Source: DATMRF01 sp035566435 (GTDB taxonomy: Bacteria > Verrucomicrobiota > Verrucomicrobiia > Limisphaerales > UBA8199). Taken from it: a DNA stretch of 64,000 nt. The notes beneath the pieces are model-generated. The model did not search any database. It had not been told where the DNA came from and saw only the letters and a list, made by a program, of their open reading frames with translations. How positions within the stretch are numbered: the stretch's first letter is position 1; each line of letters begins with the position of its first letter. Made by a program: the position numbers and the translations under genes. Location: positions 17,222 to 81,221 of the forward strand of contig DATMRF010000088.1 in assembly GCA_035566435.1 (NCBI GenBank). Reading direction: 5' to 3'. Positions 54,066 to 61,992 of the stretch are shown here, piece after piece.

Positions 54066-54100
54066 GGAGGCATCCGCCAATCAAGCGGATGCCTCCTTTT
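54066..54100 (+). terminator. intrinsic terminator after the giant secreted protein
   Basis: GGAGGCATCCGC (54066-54077) and GCGGATGCCTCC (54085-54096) form a perfect 12-bp stem with a 7-base loop, followed by TTTT. It lies 20 bases past the stop and is the clearest rho-independent terminator in the window. Confidence 0.9.
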
Positions 54101-54261
54101 GAGCCTCGCGTGCCGCAGAAACCTCATCCCTGGCCTCAGTGCTCGTGATTCCCTGAGAATTGGGGTGAGGGGAAACCAGGTCGCGCGTTTCGGTTCGGTT
54201 TTACCTTGACCTGCGGTAACGTCGGGCTTAATATCTTTAAAAGCCTGCACTTATTCAGCGC

Positions 54262-55104
54262 ATGATGATTTGCCTGCCTTCGACCTTATGCTCCGGCCAG
54301 ATGCGCTGGCGTAGAGCCCGCGGCTTCACACTCATCGAATTACTCGTGGTCATCGCGATCATCGCCATTCTGGCGGCCATGCTGCTGCCGGCCTTGGCCA
54401 GGGCCAAGATGAAAGCACAGGCAATCCAGTGTGTGAGCAACCTGAAGCAACTGCAGCTCGGCTGGCACCTTTACACGGGGGATTTTAACGATATAATGCT
54501 TCCTAATGCGCCGCTAGGCTCCACAACGGACAAGAGCTGGTGCTACGGCCAGGCGGAAGGCTGGGGGGCCAATTTTGACGCCAACACCAATGTGGCACTC
54601 TACCAGGCGTCGATTCTGGCTCCTTTCTTGGGCAACCAACTCGGCGTTTACAAGTGTCCTTCCGATAAAATCCCCTCAGCGAACGGCCCGCGCATCCGCA
54701 CCTATTCGATGCAAAGCCAGATGGGGAACATCTTTGATTCGGTTTACCAAATCACCAGGGCTTATAATCCCAACTACGCCGCCTTCCGAAAAGTCAACGA
54801 ACTCAGAGACCCCCTGCCTCCGACTTATGCGGCGGTGTTCCTGGAAGAAAACATGTGCAGCATGAACGACGGGTACTTGCAGGTTAACAATGGCACGCCC
54901 GTCTTTCCGGACGTCCCCGGCTCTTATCATATCTGGGCGACCGGCGTTTCGTTTGCCGACGGCCATGCTGAGCTTCACAAGTGGCTGACTCCCGTCCTTA
55001 AAATACCAGTGAGCTTCGGGTATAACAACGCCAGCATCGGCACAGGCATAAACAATGCTGACTGGGTTTGGTTCTCTCAACATACCTCGTACAAAACCCA
55101 GTGA
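54262..55104 (+). CDS. prepilin-like protein with H-x9-D-G motif
   Basis: This 280-residue pseudopilin has the standard cleavage site RARGFTLIELLVVIAIIAI, with Gly before Phe. The soluble part mirrors the gene at 49161: VYKCPSDKIPSANGPRIRT, SMQSQMGNIFDS, FLEENMCSMNDGYLQVNN and SYHIWATGVSFADGHAELH, with the H-x9-D-G motif. The two therefore are diverged paralogues bracketing the giant Calx-beta protein. Related proteins are present in large numbers in Verrucomicrobiota. The first ATG at 54262 gives a polar start of 20 residues. Confidence 0.92.
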   Translation: MMICLPSTLCSGQMRWRRARGFTLIELLVVIAIIAILAAMLLPALARAKMKAQAIQCVSNLKQLQLGWHLYTGDFNDIMLPNAPLGSTTDKSWCYGQAEGWGANFDANTNVALYQASILAPFLGNQLGVYKCPSDKIPSANGPRIRTYSMQSQMGNIFDSVYQITRAYNPNYAAFRKVNELRDPLPPTYAAVFLEENMCSMNDGYLQVNNGTPVFPDVPGSYHIWATGVSFADGHAELHKWLTPVLKIPVSFGYNNASIGTGINNADWVWFSQHTSYKTQ

Positions 55105-55182
55105 GGGATCATTTTCCCCCTTCTTCTACCTGAAGGGGAATCCTGAGGATGGACTAAACCGGCCACTCGACCGCATCAGGAT

Positions 55183-55265
55183 AGGTAGGGCGCGCTGTCT
55201 CAGCGCGCCGCTAATGCGGATCTTTCACCGGTTCTGGGGACGCGGAGCACAGCGCGTCCTACCTT
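55183..55265. repeat. palindromic element, GTAGGGCGCGCTG family
   Basis: AGGTAGGGCGCGCTGTCTCA at 55183 with CGCGCCGC following, and GCACAGCGCGTCCTACCT at 55247-55264, are inverted ends of an 80-base element. Similar copies or halves are at 16014, 16051, 24759 and 40384. It lies between convergent genes. Confidence 0.7.
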
Positions 55266-55273
55266 CATGCTGT

Positions 55274-56473
55274 TCAACCCATCCTCTGGTCCCCTCGCCG
55301 GGCTCCCCGCACCAGCGTCCCATCCCTCCGGAGGCGCATCCGCTCGCCGCGCCACTCGATGCGGTTGCCGAGAAACGACATCACCCAGACCGCGGCCTGG
55401 AGCAGGTCCTTCACCGGCACCAGCCATGCCTGCTTGAGTTGCGCGGGCGCACCCGTCAGGAGTTGTTGGAGGTTTAACGCGGTGCCGATGCGAGTGAGGC
55501 AGAAGCAGAAGGCGAACGTGATTTCCCGCCCGGCCGGATAGAGCGCCGCCCACAGTAGCGGCCACAGCGTTGCGTTGCTGAGGATGCTGAAGAAGTACGG
55601 CAGCGACTGGCAGACGCGTATGGTGCGCCCCCAGCGAAGCTGGTGTCGCCAGACGTCGCGCCACCCCATCGGGCCCGACCAGCATTCGACAACCACCGGA
55701 CAAAGCACGATGCGATAACCCCTCCGCGCGATCCGGTTGCCGAGCTGGTAATCGTCCGCCAGGCACTCCGATAGCGCCGCGAATCCGCCGATTTCGGCCA
55801 GTTGCTTGCGGCGCGTCGCCATCACGGCTCCGAGCGCAAAATCGAGCGCCTTCAGACTTTGAGACTGCAGCACCTGGCTCCAGAAATCGGCGTTCACCGC
55901 CACAGCCTCCCACTGCATCGCCAGGGTGGCCGGATTGGCGAGCCGATAGAAACAGTTCACCAGCCCGGCCTCCGGGGCCTCGAGTGGCGCAACCAGATTG
56001 GCGAGCAAATCGGACGGCACGAGAACATCCGCGTCGCTGATCACCAACAGTTCGTATTTCGCCAACCGCTCGATCTCGGCCAGTTTGCACGCTTTCAGGT
56101 TCGCCCCGCTTAACGGGCCGCAGACCAGTAATTGAGCATCGGCGGCGGGAAACTCCTGCAACAGGGCCCGGACAATGGCGCAAACCGGATCTTCGGCTGA
56201 GGCAACCCCGAATAGTATCTGAACTGGACCTGAATAATCCTGAGTAAACCAACTCCGGAGGCAGGATTCAGTCGTGGCGTCGCACCCTCTCAAGGGCTTG
56301 AGCAAGGTCACCGCCGGCGCAAAAGAGGGATTCGGAACACGCCGGTGCAGCGGAAAACGTCGTGCCACATACCACTGCCACAAGGTCAGCACCAGGCTCA
56401 AGAGCGCCAGGCAGCCGAGGATGGTATTCAAGAGCACGGCGGGGTTCGTAAGATTTAACACTACGAATGGCAA
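55274..56473 (-). CDS. HpnI-like / ceramide glucosyltransferase-like glycosyltransferase
   Basis: This 399-residue membrane glycosyltransferase (GT21-like, GT-A fold) resembles HpnI, which adds GlcNAc to bacteriohopanetetrol, and ceramide glucosyltransferases. It has an N-terminal helix, VTLLKPLRGCD, the catalytic ISDADVLVP box, LGAVMATRRKQLAEIGGF, LADDYQLGNRIARRGYR and HQLRWGRTIRVCQS, the (R/H)QLRWxR acceptor box. The C-terminal part is hydrophobic. No hopanoid gene is near, so the lipid acceptor is unknown. The gene was called on the frame with these motifs; a long frame on the same strand overlaps it and is a shadow. Confidence 0.9.
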   Translation of the reverse strand: MPFVVLNLTNPAVLLNTILGCLALLSLVLTLWQWYVARRFPLHRRVPNPSFAPAVTLLKPLRGCDATTESCLRSWFTQDYSGPVQILFGVASAEDPVCAIVRALLQEFPAADAQLLVCGPLSGANLKACKLAEIERLAKYELLVISDADVLVPSDLLANLVAPLEAPEAGLVNCFYRLANPATLAMQWEAVAVNADFWSQVLQSQSLKALDFALGAVMATRRKQLAEIGGFAALSECLADDYQLGNRIARRGYRIVLCPVVVECWSGPMGWRDVWRHQLRWGRTIRVCQSLPYFFSILSNATLWPLLWAALYPAGREITFAFCFCLTRIGTALNLQQLLTGAPAQLKQAWLVPVKDLLQAAVWVMSFLGNRIEWRGERMRLRRDGTLVRGARRGDQRMG

Positions 56474-57420
56474 GTTGATTCTGGGTGGCGACGTGTCTGA
56501 TTTTGAGCCGCTTTACGGGTCACAGTCCGCAGTCGGCGGGCTCGAAAAGATTATTTTAATGTTCGGATTGCTTTGGATCAGGTCGAGACGACGTGGAATG
56601 ACTTGGGTGCGGGTCGACCGGACGCCGCACAAAAGGGGTGCAGATAGGTGCAGATGGGTGCGAATGGCTACAGATGATTTGTCGCGGAGAGCTGGCCTGA
56701 TAAAGATCGATTCCGAGGACTACGACGAGGAGGATTATGATGGGGGTATATACCCTTGGGGGTGCCTGGACCCGTCAACCCGTCAGGACCCGCAAAAAGC
56801 AGGCCTTTTTCCGCGATTTAGCCGTCAGCCTACCCGTCAGAAAACGTCAGCAGACCCGTCAGGCGCCAAGAGACGCGAGCCTCGCGCCCCAGGTCTCAGG
56901 TCTCAAGTCCGATATCCACGGTACGGCGTCACGCGGGCTGGGCGTGTAAAATGTTTTGCGCGCAGAAGGGGGTAAAACAGCGGTGACACGGTGACAAGGC
57001 CGTATTTACCGAGAGATCGGTGCGTTTCCAGCGGGGACAAAACGGGGACAAATCGGGGACAGAGCGGGGACATGCGGGAAAGGATAAAACGGCGCAGGGC
57101 GCAGTCAATACATCGGTAACACTTTTGGGTTAATAGTTCACGGTGTTCCGGGGGCGGTGACAGAGCGGTGACGAGCGGTGACAGGTCTCAACTCGCAAGT
57201 GGCAGGGGGTCGAAGTTGGGGGGAGAGTCGCCGGGTGAGCGGACGGAATATTTCTTTCTCAGACGATGCGCCAGTGCGATCCGTTATCCGTTACCCAACT
57301 GACGGCCAGCCAGCAGAATTGCAATAGATAATGATCTGCCTCCTCCCCAAAGCATTCCGCCCTGAAGTCTCCGGCCTGCGGACCATGAACCGCCGCCCGC
57401 GCCCCGGCCAAAGGGCGGTA
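56474..57420. repeat. 0.95-kb non-coding region of phased short-repeat arrays
   Basis: No gene is convincing here. Arrays follow one another: GTGCAGATAG-type units of 10 bases at 56638-56677; a triplet tract with GAGGACTACGACGAGGAGG at 56714; CCCGTCAG/CGTCAG words at 56773-56865, mostly 10-12 bases apart; GGTGACA words near 56982; GGGGACA words of period 10-11 at 57032-57075; and CGGTGAC words of period 10-11 at 57156-57185. The layout mirrors the region at 25.5-26.6 kb, but with different words. A weakly AT-rich tail precedes the end of the Myb-like repeat gene. Confidence 0.7.
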
Positions 57421-59622
57421 CTAAGCCGGGGCCAACTTGGGTTGTCTGCCGCAGCGTTTCTGCCAGTAAGCGTTGGGGATGCCGAGTTTTTGACGGCGGA
57501 CGCAAACGGTCGAGACCAGCCGGCCGAGCCGAGCCGCAATCTCGGTGTCGCTCGCGGTGCCCAACAGCGCGTACTCGGCGGCAGTCCAGGGCCGGTGGCG
57601 GGCAAAGCGGACGGCCACGCCGAGCTTCCGCCGGCGGGTTGCGACCGCGTTGGGGCTTAGTCCCATGGACGCGGCCACCTGGCCGTCGGTCAGTGTGCCC
57701 AACAACGCATCTTCCTTCGCGGTCCACTGGTGCAGCAGGCGTCCGAATTTCGGGGTTTTGAGATGGATTCGTCGGGCCTGGACGGCGAACGCGGTGCGGC
57801 CCAGGCGCTGAGCCAGCTCCCGGTCCGGCATCGTGCCCATCAGCTTGTCCTCCTCAGCCGAGTAAGCGCCATTGTGCCCGCCGCGGCGACGGGAGGCGAC
57901 GGCCCGGTTGTGCGCGAGCCGCGCCTGGGCGAGTTGTTTCGCGCACGGACCCAGCTTCAGGACCCGGCGCTGATGCTGAACGGCCTCGACGGTCGTGCGG
58001 AGCAACGCCGCCACTTCCTTGTCGGTCCGCACTCCCAGCAGTTTACCGTCTTCGGCGGTCCATACATGCCGGCGGGCATTGAACACGCGAATGGCAAGGT
58101 GGATTCTTCGGCGTTTCACTGCCGAAAGGGCGCGCCTGAATTTCCGGGCGAAATTCCGGTCGCTCATTTTTCCGAGCAAGGATTCCTCCCGCTGGCTCCA
58201 GGGCCCGGGAGTGCCGTAGGGCGCGATACCCTTCTGGGCGCGACGGGTCTGCACGCTCTTGAGGGGGCGCTGCAAGCCAGCCGCCACCTTGGCATCGGGC
58301 GCCGTTCCCAAGAGTTTGTCTTCAGCGGCCGTCCAGAGCCGGTTTTGCCGCACCAGCAGCGGGATTCTTTTGTGAAGTCGCCGCTGCAGGACACCCGAGA
58401 GCGGATGTCCTGTGCGGGCGGCGACCTCTTCATCGCGCATGGTCCCAAGCAAGGCATCTTCCTGCGGGGTCCAACGCCGCCAGGGCGAGTGGAAAGTCGG
58501 GCTTTTGATGGCGAGCTTCCTGCGCCGCCCGCGAACGCCCCCTAACGGGCGATTGAGCCGCAGCGCAACCTCCTTGTCGCTGGCGGTGCCGAGCAAAGCG
58601 TCCTCGGCCTGGGTCCAGGCATCCGGTCGGGGGGCGTGGGCCGGCGGGATATGGAGCTTGTGCCGGCGGGCCGCAATGGTGGCGGGCTGACGGCCGATGC
58701 GGGCGGCGATCACTGGGTCCGACGCCATCCCCAGCAAGGCTTCCTCTTCCGGTGTCCAGGGGCGATATTTTGGGTCAGGCTTGGGCTTGCCCAAAACTCC
58801 GCGCCGCACCTGAACCGCGATGGTGCTGCGGTTGAGTTGCGTGGCCAACTCCTTATCCGGCATCGTGCCCAGCAAGGCATCCTCCTCGGGCGTCCAGGCT
58901 CCCGCCCGCCCGATCCCAAATTGCCGCCGGGCGCGACGCACCGCCGCTTCTGAATGACCCAACCGGCGGGCGGCCTCGGCAACGCTATATTGTCGAAGCG
59001 CCACCTTTTCTTGCTCCGTCCACTGGTCAGGCGGCTTGTCCGGAAGTCGCCGCACCAGGCGCACATCTGTTCGGAGCTGGCGCATCGCGCGCACCGCCTC
59101 CTTCGTGCGCCCCGTTCGCCTCGCCAGCTCAGCGTCCGGAATCTTCCCCAACACCGCGCGTTCCTCCGGCTTCCAAAATCGTTCCCGATTGAACTGCGGA
59201 ATGCCCGAGCGAAACCGTGCCAACTGGACCGCCGCTTTCGTGCGGTTCAGGTTCCGCGCCGCCTCGGCGTCCGTCATCGTGCCCAGGATGCGGTATTCAA
59301 ACGGTTTCCAGACCCGAAACCGCGCGCGCGGTTTGTAGGGAGGGATTTTTAACTCCAAACGTTGCCGCCGAACCTCGTGATTGGGTCGCCGCAACCGGCG
59401 CGCGAGCTCGTGATCGTTCATGGTCGCGAGTAGCCGGATCTCCCGCGCCGTCCACCGTCGCGGACCCGTGGCCAGCCCGATGCCCCGCCGCTCCCGCTCC
59501 GCCACGACTTCCTTGATTGCCCGCCGTGACCGCCGGGCCAGGACAGAATCCGGCAGTTTGCCGAGCTGCTCAAGCTCGGCCTTTGACCACTCACCGCGCC
59601 TGATCTTTCTGAAGGTTGGCAT
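57421..59622 (-). CDS. protein of about fifteen Myb/SANT-like repeats
   Basis: This 733-residue basic protein is made almost only of a repeat of about 49 residues. The core is W-(T/S/K)-x-x-E-x-x-(L/V)-L-G-(T/K)-x-x-D-x-(E/V)-(V/L/I)-A-x-x-(L)-x-R-(x3)-(A)-V-x-x-R-R-x-K-L-(G/A)-I. I count 15 copies: those headed EWSK, RWTA, VWKP, FWKP, QWTE, AWTP, PWTP, AWTQ, RWTP, LWTA, PWSQ, VWTA, AYSA, QWTA and PWTA. The three-helix, tryptophan-led pattern with a final RRxKLGI resembles Myb/SANT and homeodomain-like DNA-binding repeats. Short basic linkers, usually with prolines, join them. No catalytic domain or signal is seen. A nucleic-acid-binding role is inferred. It is a single gene with an ordinary ATG start. 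Confidence 0.85.
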   Translation of the reverse strand: MPTFRKIRRGEWSKAELEQLGKLPDSVLARRSRRAIKEVVAERERRGIGLATGPRRWTAREIRLLATMNDHELARRLRRPNHEVRRQRLELKIPPYKPRARFRVWKPFEYRILGTMTDAEAARNLNRTKAAVQLARFRSGIPQFNRERFWKPEERAVLGKIPDAELARRTGRTKEAVRAMRQLRTDVRLVRRLPDKPPDQWTEQEKVALRQYSVAEAARRLGHSEAAVRRARRQFGIGRAGAWTPEEDALLGTMPDKELATQLNRSTIAVQVRRGVLGKPKPDPKYRPWTPEEEALLGMASDPVIAARIGRQPATIAARRHKLHIPPAHAPRPDAWTQAEDALLGTASDKEVALRLNRPLGGVRGRRRKLAIKSPTFHSPWRRWTPQEDALLGTMRDEEVAARTGHPLSGVLQRRLHKRIPLLVRQNRLWTAAEDKLLGTAPDAKVAAGLQRPLKSVQTRRAQKGIAPYGTPGPWSQREESLLGKMSDRNFARKFRRALSAVKRRRIHLAIRVFNARRHVWTAEDGKLLGVRTDKEVAALLRTTVEAVQHQRRVLKLGPCAKQLAQARLAHNRAVASRRRGGHNGAYSAEEDKLMGTMPDRELAQRLGRTAFAVQARRIHLKTPKFGRLLHQWTAKEDALLGTLTDGQVAASMGLSPNAVATRRRKLGVAVRFARHRPWTAAEYALLGTASDTEIAARLGRLVSTVCVRRQKLGIPNAYWQKRCGRQPKLAPA

Positions 59623-59810
59623 GACCCAACGGTTACCCTCTGGTTCTACCAGCAGTTCGATATGCCAAACCTTCCGCGAGCCCGCCAGACTTTTGTTCGT
59701 TACGCTTGGTCACGCCCCCGTGGTGGCGCTCCGACATCCGTGCCCGGTCTCTTTTATCCTCAACAGGAATGGGCTTGACACTTTCCGCTTTGCGCTGCAA
59801 AGTATTGCCC

Positions 59811-60437
59811 ATGGAATCGAATTGGGCCGCCGAGCATTTGCAGGTCATCCGCACCCTGATGGAACGCTCGGCCCTCTACCGCCGCGCGCTGGCGCCCATC
59901 ATGCTCTACAGCGGCATTCTGGGCATCGTCGGTGGCGTGTTGGGCCGGGTCCTGCACATCGACTCTGCGCGAGGTTTCGTCGGGTTCTGGTCGGGGGTGG
60001 GAGTGCTGGCTTTGGTCGGTTCCTTTTTGCTGGTCCGCCGTCAGGCTCTGAAAGCGGCCGAGGCTTTTTGGTCGCCGCCAACGCGCCGTGTCGCGCAGGG
60101 TTTGCTGCCACCTTTGTTCGCCGGGTCGGTCGCCGGCCTGTTGGCGCTCCTTTGCCCCGAGTGGGATTTCCTGCCGGTGTGGGCGCTGCCGGCGTTCTGG
60201 ATTCTGCTTTATGGATGCGCGCTTTCAGCCGCCGGTTTCTTCATGCACCGCGGCATCAAACTGCTGGGCTGGCTGTTTATCTTAGGTGGGTGTGCGCTCA
60301 TGGCCACGCGCTGCCATCCGGTGACCGCCTTCTCGCTGGCCGACGCACACTCGCTGATGGGCGGGGTCTTCGGAGGGGTGCACCTGGCTTGCGGCATCTA
60401 CCTCTATTTTACCGAACCGCGTGGGAATGAAACGTGA
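59811..60437 (+). CDS. membrane protein paired with a winged-helix regulator
   Basis: This 208-residue protein starts MESNWAAEHLQVIRTLMERS at the ATG at 59811. After a soluble helix it has about six membrane helices (for example APIMLYSGILGIVGGVLG, FWSGVGVLALVGSFLLV, LPPLFAGSVAGLLALLCP, FILGGCALMAT, GVFGGVHLACGIYLYF). I do not recognise the family beyond that. Its stop overlaps the start of the regulator as GTGA, so the two are translated together. It is divergent from the Myb-like repeat gene, with about 190 bases between. Confidence 0.75.
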   Translation: MESNWAAEHLQVIRTLMERSALYRRALAPIMLYSGILGIVGGVLGRVLHIDSARGFVGFWSGVGVLALVGSFLLVRRQALKAAEAFWSPPTRRVAQGLLPPLFAGSVAGLLALLCPEWDFLPVWALPAFWILLYGCALSAAGFFMHRGIKLLGWLFILGGCALMATRCHPVTAFSLADAHSLMGGVFGGVHLACGIYLYFTEPRGNET

Positions 60438-60742
60438 ATCCGCAAACTTTTCTCCAGCTCGATCGCGTCATTCACGAGAAAGGCCGGCTGGGTATCATGT
60501 CCATGCTTGCCGCCTCCCCGGCCTTATCGTTTACCGAGCTGCGCGACGCGTTGACTATGACCGACGGCAACCTCACCACCCATATCCGTACCCTGCAGGA
60601 AGCCGGCTATGTCTCAGTGACCAAATCCTTCCAGCACAACCGCCCGCTTACCACCTGCGCGCTGACGGCCGCGGGCAAAAGGGCCTTCACCGGCTACATC
60701 AATTTGCTGGCCGAAATCGTCCAGCAAACCAAACCTAAGTGA
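60434..60742 (+). CDS. winged-helix transcriptional regulator
   Basis: This 102-residue protein has a winged helix-turn-helix of the HTH_34/MarR-like type. It reads FLQLDRVIHEKGRLGIMSML, then SFTELRDALTMTDGNLTTHI (recognition helix), RTLQEAGYVSVTKSF (wing) and CALTAAGKRAFTGYINLLAE. The start is a GTG overlapping the membrane gene stop. A one-component regulator paired with a membrane protein may sense a signal through its partner or control its own operon. No effector domain is visible. Confidence 0.88.
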   Translation: MNPQTFLQLDRVIHEKGRLGIMSMLAASPALSFTELRDALTMTDGNLTTHIRTLQEAGYVSVTKSFQHNRPLTTCALTAAGKRAFTGYINLLAEIVQQTKPK

Positions 60743-60800
60743 AAAATCATTTTGAACGTGCCGGCACCCGTCTGGTCTTATGCTTTGTGATACAAAGTAT

Positions 60801-60893
60801 GCGGGGCGCGGGATTCCAATCCCGCGGGTGGCGCGGGGCAAGCGGGGTCCTCTTTCCGCGATTCAATCGCGGGATTGGAATCACGCGCCTCGC
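60801..60893. repeat. inverted repeat upstream of ispH
   Basis: The left arm GCGGGGCGCGGGATTCCAAT with CCCGCG (60801-60826) and the right arm CGCGGGATTGGAATCACGCG with CCTCGC (60868-60893) pair with two mismatches over 26 bases. The loop of about 40 also holds TTCCGCGATTCAATCGCGG, a second hairpin. Confidence 0.6.
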
Positions 60894-60934
60894 AGGCGGG
60901 CAGTTGAGCTGACCAACAGAGAACGTGTGACGAG

Positions 60935-61807
60935 ATGAGAATCATTCGGGCAGAACATTTGGGGATGTGTTTCGGCGTGCGCGACGCGATTGCGCTGGCC
61001 CTCGAACAGGCCACCAGTCGGCCGCTCACGATCCTGGGCGACCTGGTGCACAACGAGACGGTGCTGTCTGAGCTGCGCGCCCGGGGAATCAAGATCGCTC
61101 AGCAAGCGGCGACGGTGGAGACCCAGGCGGTAATGATTACTGCCCACGGGGCCTCGGACCGAGCGATCTCACAGGCGCGAGCGCGCGGCCTGGCCGTGAC
61201 CGAGGCAACCTGCCCGCTGGTCCACGTAGCGCACCGTGCGGTGCAGCGCCTGGTACGCGAGGGCTATCACCCTCTCGTCATCGGCAAGCGCGACCACGTC
61301 GAGGTGCGCGGTCTGACCGAGGATTTGGCGGAGCACGATGTCGTGCTCACGGAAGCGGACGTGCTCGAATTGCGCGAACGTCCCAGGTTCGGCATCGCGG
61401 CGCAGACCACCCAGCCCATCGACCGGGTGCGGCGCCTGGTCGAGCTGATTCGATGGCGTTTTCCGGGCTCTGAGGTAAGGTTTATTGACACAGTGTGCCA
61501 GCCGACGAAGCAACGGCAGAATTCGGCGGTCGAGGTAGCACAGCAATCAGACGTGATGGTTGTGATCGGCGGCGCCCACAGCAACAACACCCAGGAACTG
61601 GTCAGGACCTGCTCACGCTACTGTGTGAGCGTGCATCACATCCTGGCGGCCGAAGACATGCGTCCGGAATGGTTCGAGCTTGCTCAAACGGTAGGGCTCA
61701 CGGCGGGAACCTCCACACCGGAGGTGATGGTGAAGGCGGTCGAAGACTGGCTCTTACGGCTGGCGGCTGGCCGGGGTGCGCCGGAGCGGCATTTAAGGGC
61801 CGCGTAA
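60935..61807 (+). CDS. ispH: 4-hydroxy-3-methylbut-2-enyl diphosphate reductase
   Basis: IspH is the last enzyme of the MEP isoprenoid pathway, a [4Fe-4S] protein that makes IPP and DMAPP. The 290-residue protein has the three cluster cysteines C12 (GMCFGV), C93 (EATCPLV) and C188 (DTVCQPTKQRQ), and the histidines in LVHNETV and AHGAS. DVMVVIGGAHSNNTQ and GLTAGTSTPE are typical. The last block with HHILAAEDM is as expected. The start agrees with homologues. miaA, which uses DMAPP, is at the other end of the window. Confidence 0.95.
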   Translation: MRIIRAEHLGMCFGVRDAIALALEQATSRPLTILGDLVHNETVLSELRARGIKIAQQAATVETQAVMITAHGASDRAISQARARGLAVTEATCPLVHVAHRAVQRLVREGYHPLVIGKRDHVEVRGLTEDLAEHDVVLTEADVLELRERPRFGIAAQTTQPIDRVRRLVELIRWRFPGSEVRFIDTVCQPTKQRQNSAVEVAQQSDVMVVIGGAHSNNTQELVRTCSRYCVSVHHILAAEDMRPEWFELAQTVGLTAGTSTPEVMVKAVEDWLLRLAAGRGAPERHLRAA

Positions 61808-61880
61808 CCGCCACCGACGGCTTGGCAACGTGAACCTCGGATTGAATTTAACGCGTTCTTGAACAACTATTGTCGATGTA

Positions 61881-61950
61881 GGAGCCGACGTGAGGAGGCT
61901 CAAATTTCTCGGGGTTTTGATCCCGATCAGAGACTCCTCACGCCAGCTCC
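61881..61950. repeat. inverted repeat, GGAGCCGACGTGAGGAG type
   Basis: GGAGCCGACGTGAGGAG (61881-61897) and CTCCTCACGCCAGCTCC (61934-61950) pair over 17 bases with two differences, with a loop of 36 that has its own CTCGGGGTTTTGATCCCGA hairpin-like core. It lies between ispH and the downstream membrane-protein operon, where it could terminate ispH transcripts. Confidence 0.6.
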
Positions 61951-61992
61951 CGCAATCTAAACACACGTTCCTGGACGCGTGAAAGGAAAACT

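Noticed and set aside
55200..56252. A 350-codon minus-strand frame overlapping the HpnI-like gene.
   Set aside because: The other frame carries all glycosyltransferase motifs; this one is an Arg/Gly-rich shadow that also runs through a palindromic element.
56274..56975. A 233-codon plus-strand frame before the Myb-like gene.
   Set aside because: It crosses the start of the HpnI-like gene and then repeat arrays; the translation is repeat-like with no domain.
59775..59806. A TTGACA box upstream of the 59811 membrane gene.
   Set aside because: No acceptable -10 box lies 16-18 bases downstream; the nearest candidate is at spacing 20, which is too weak to call.
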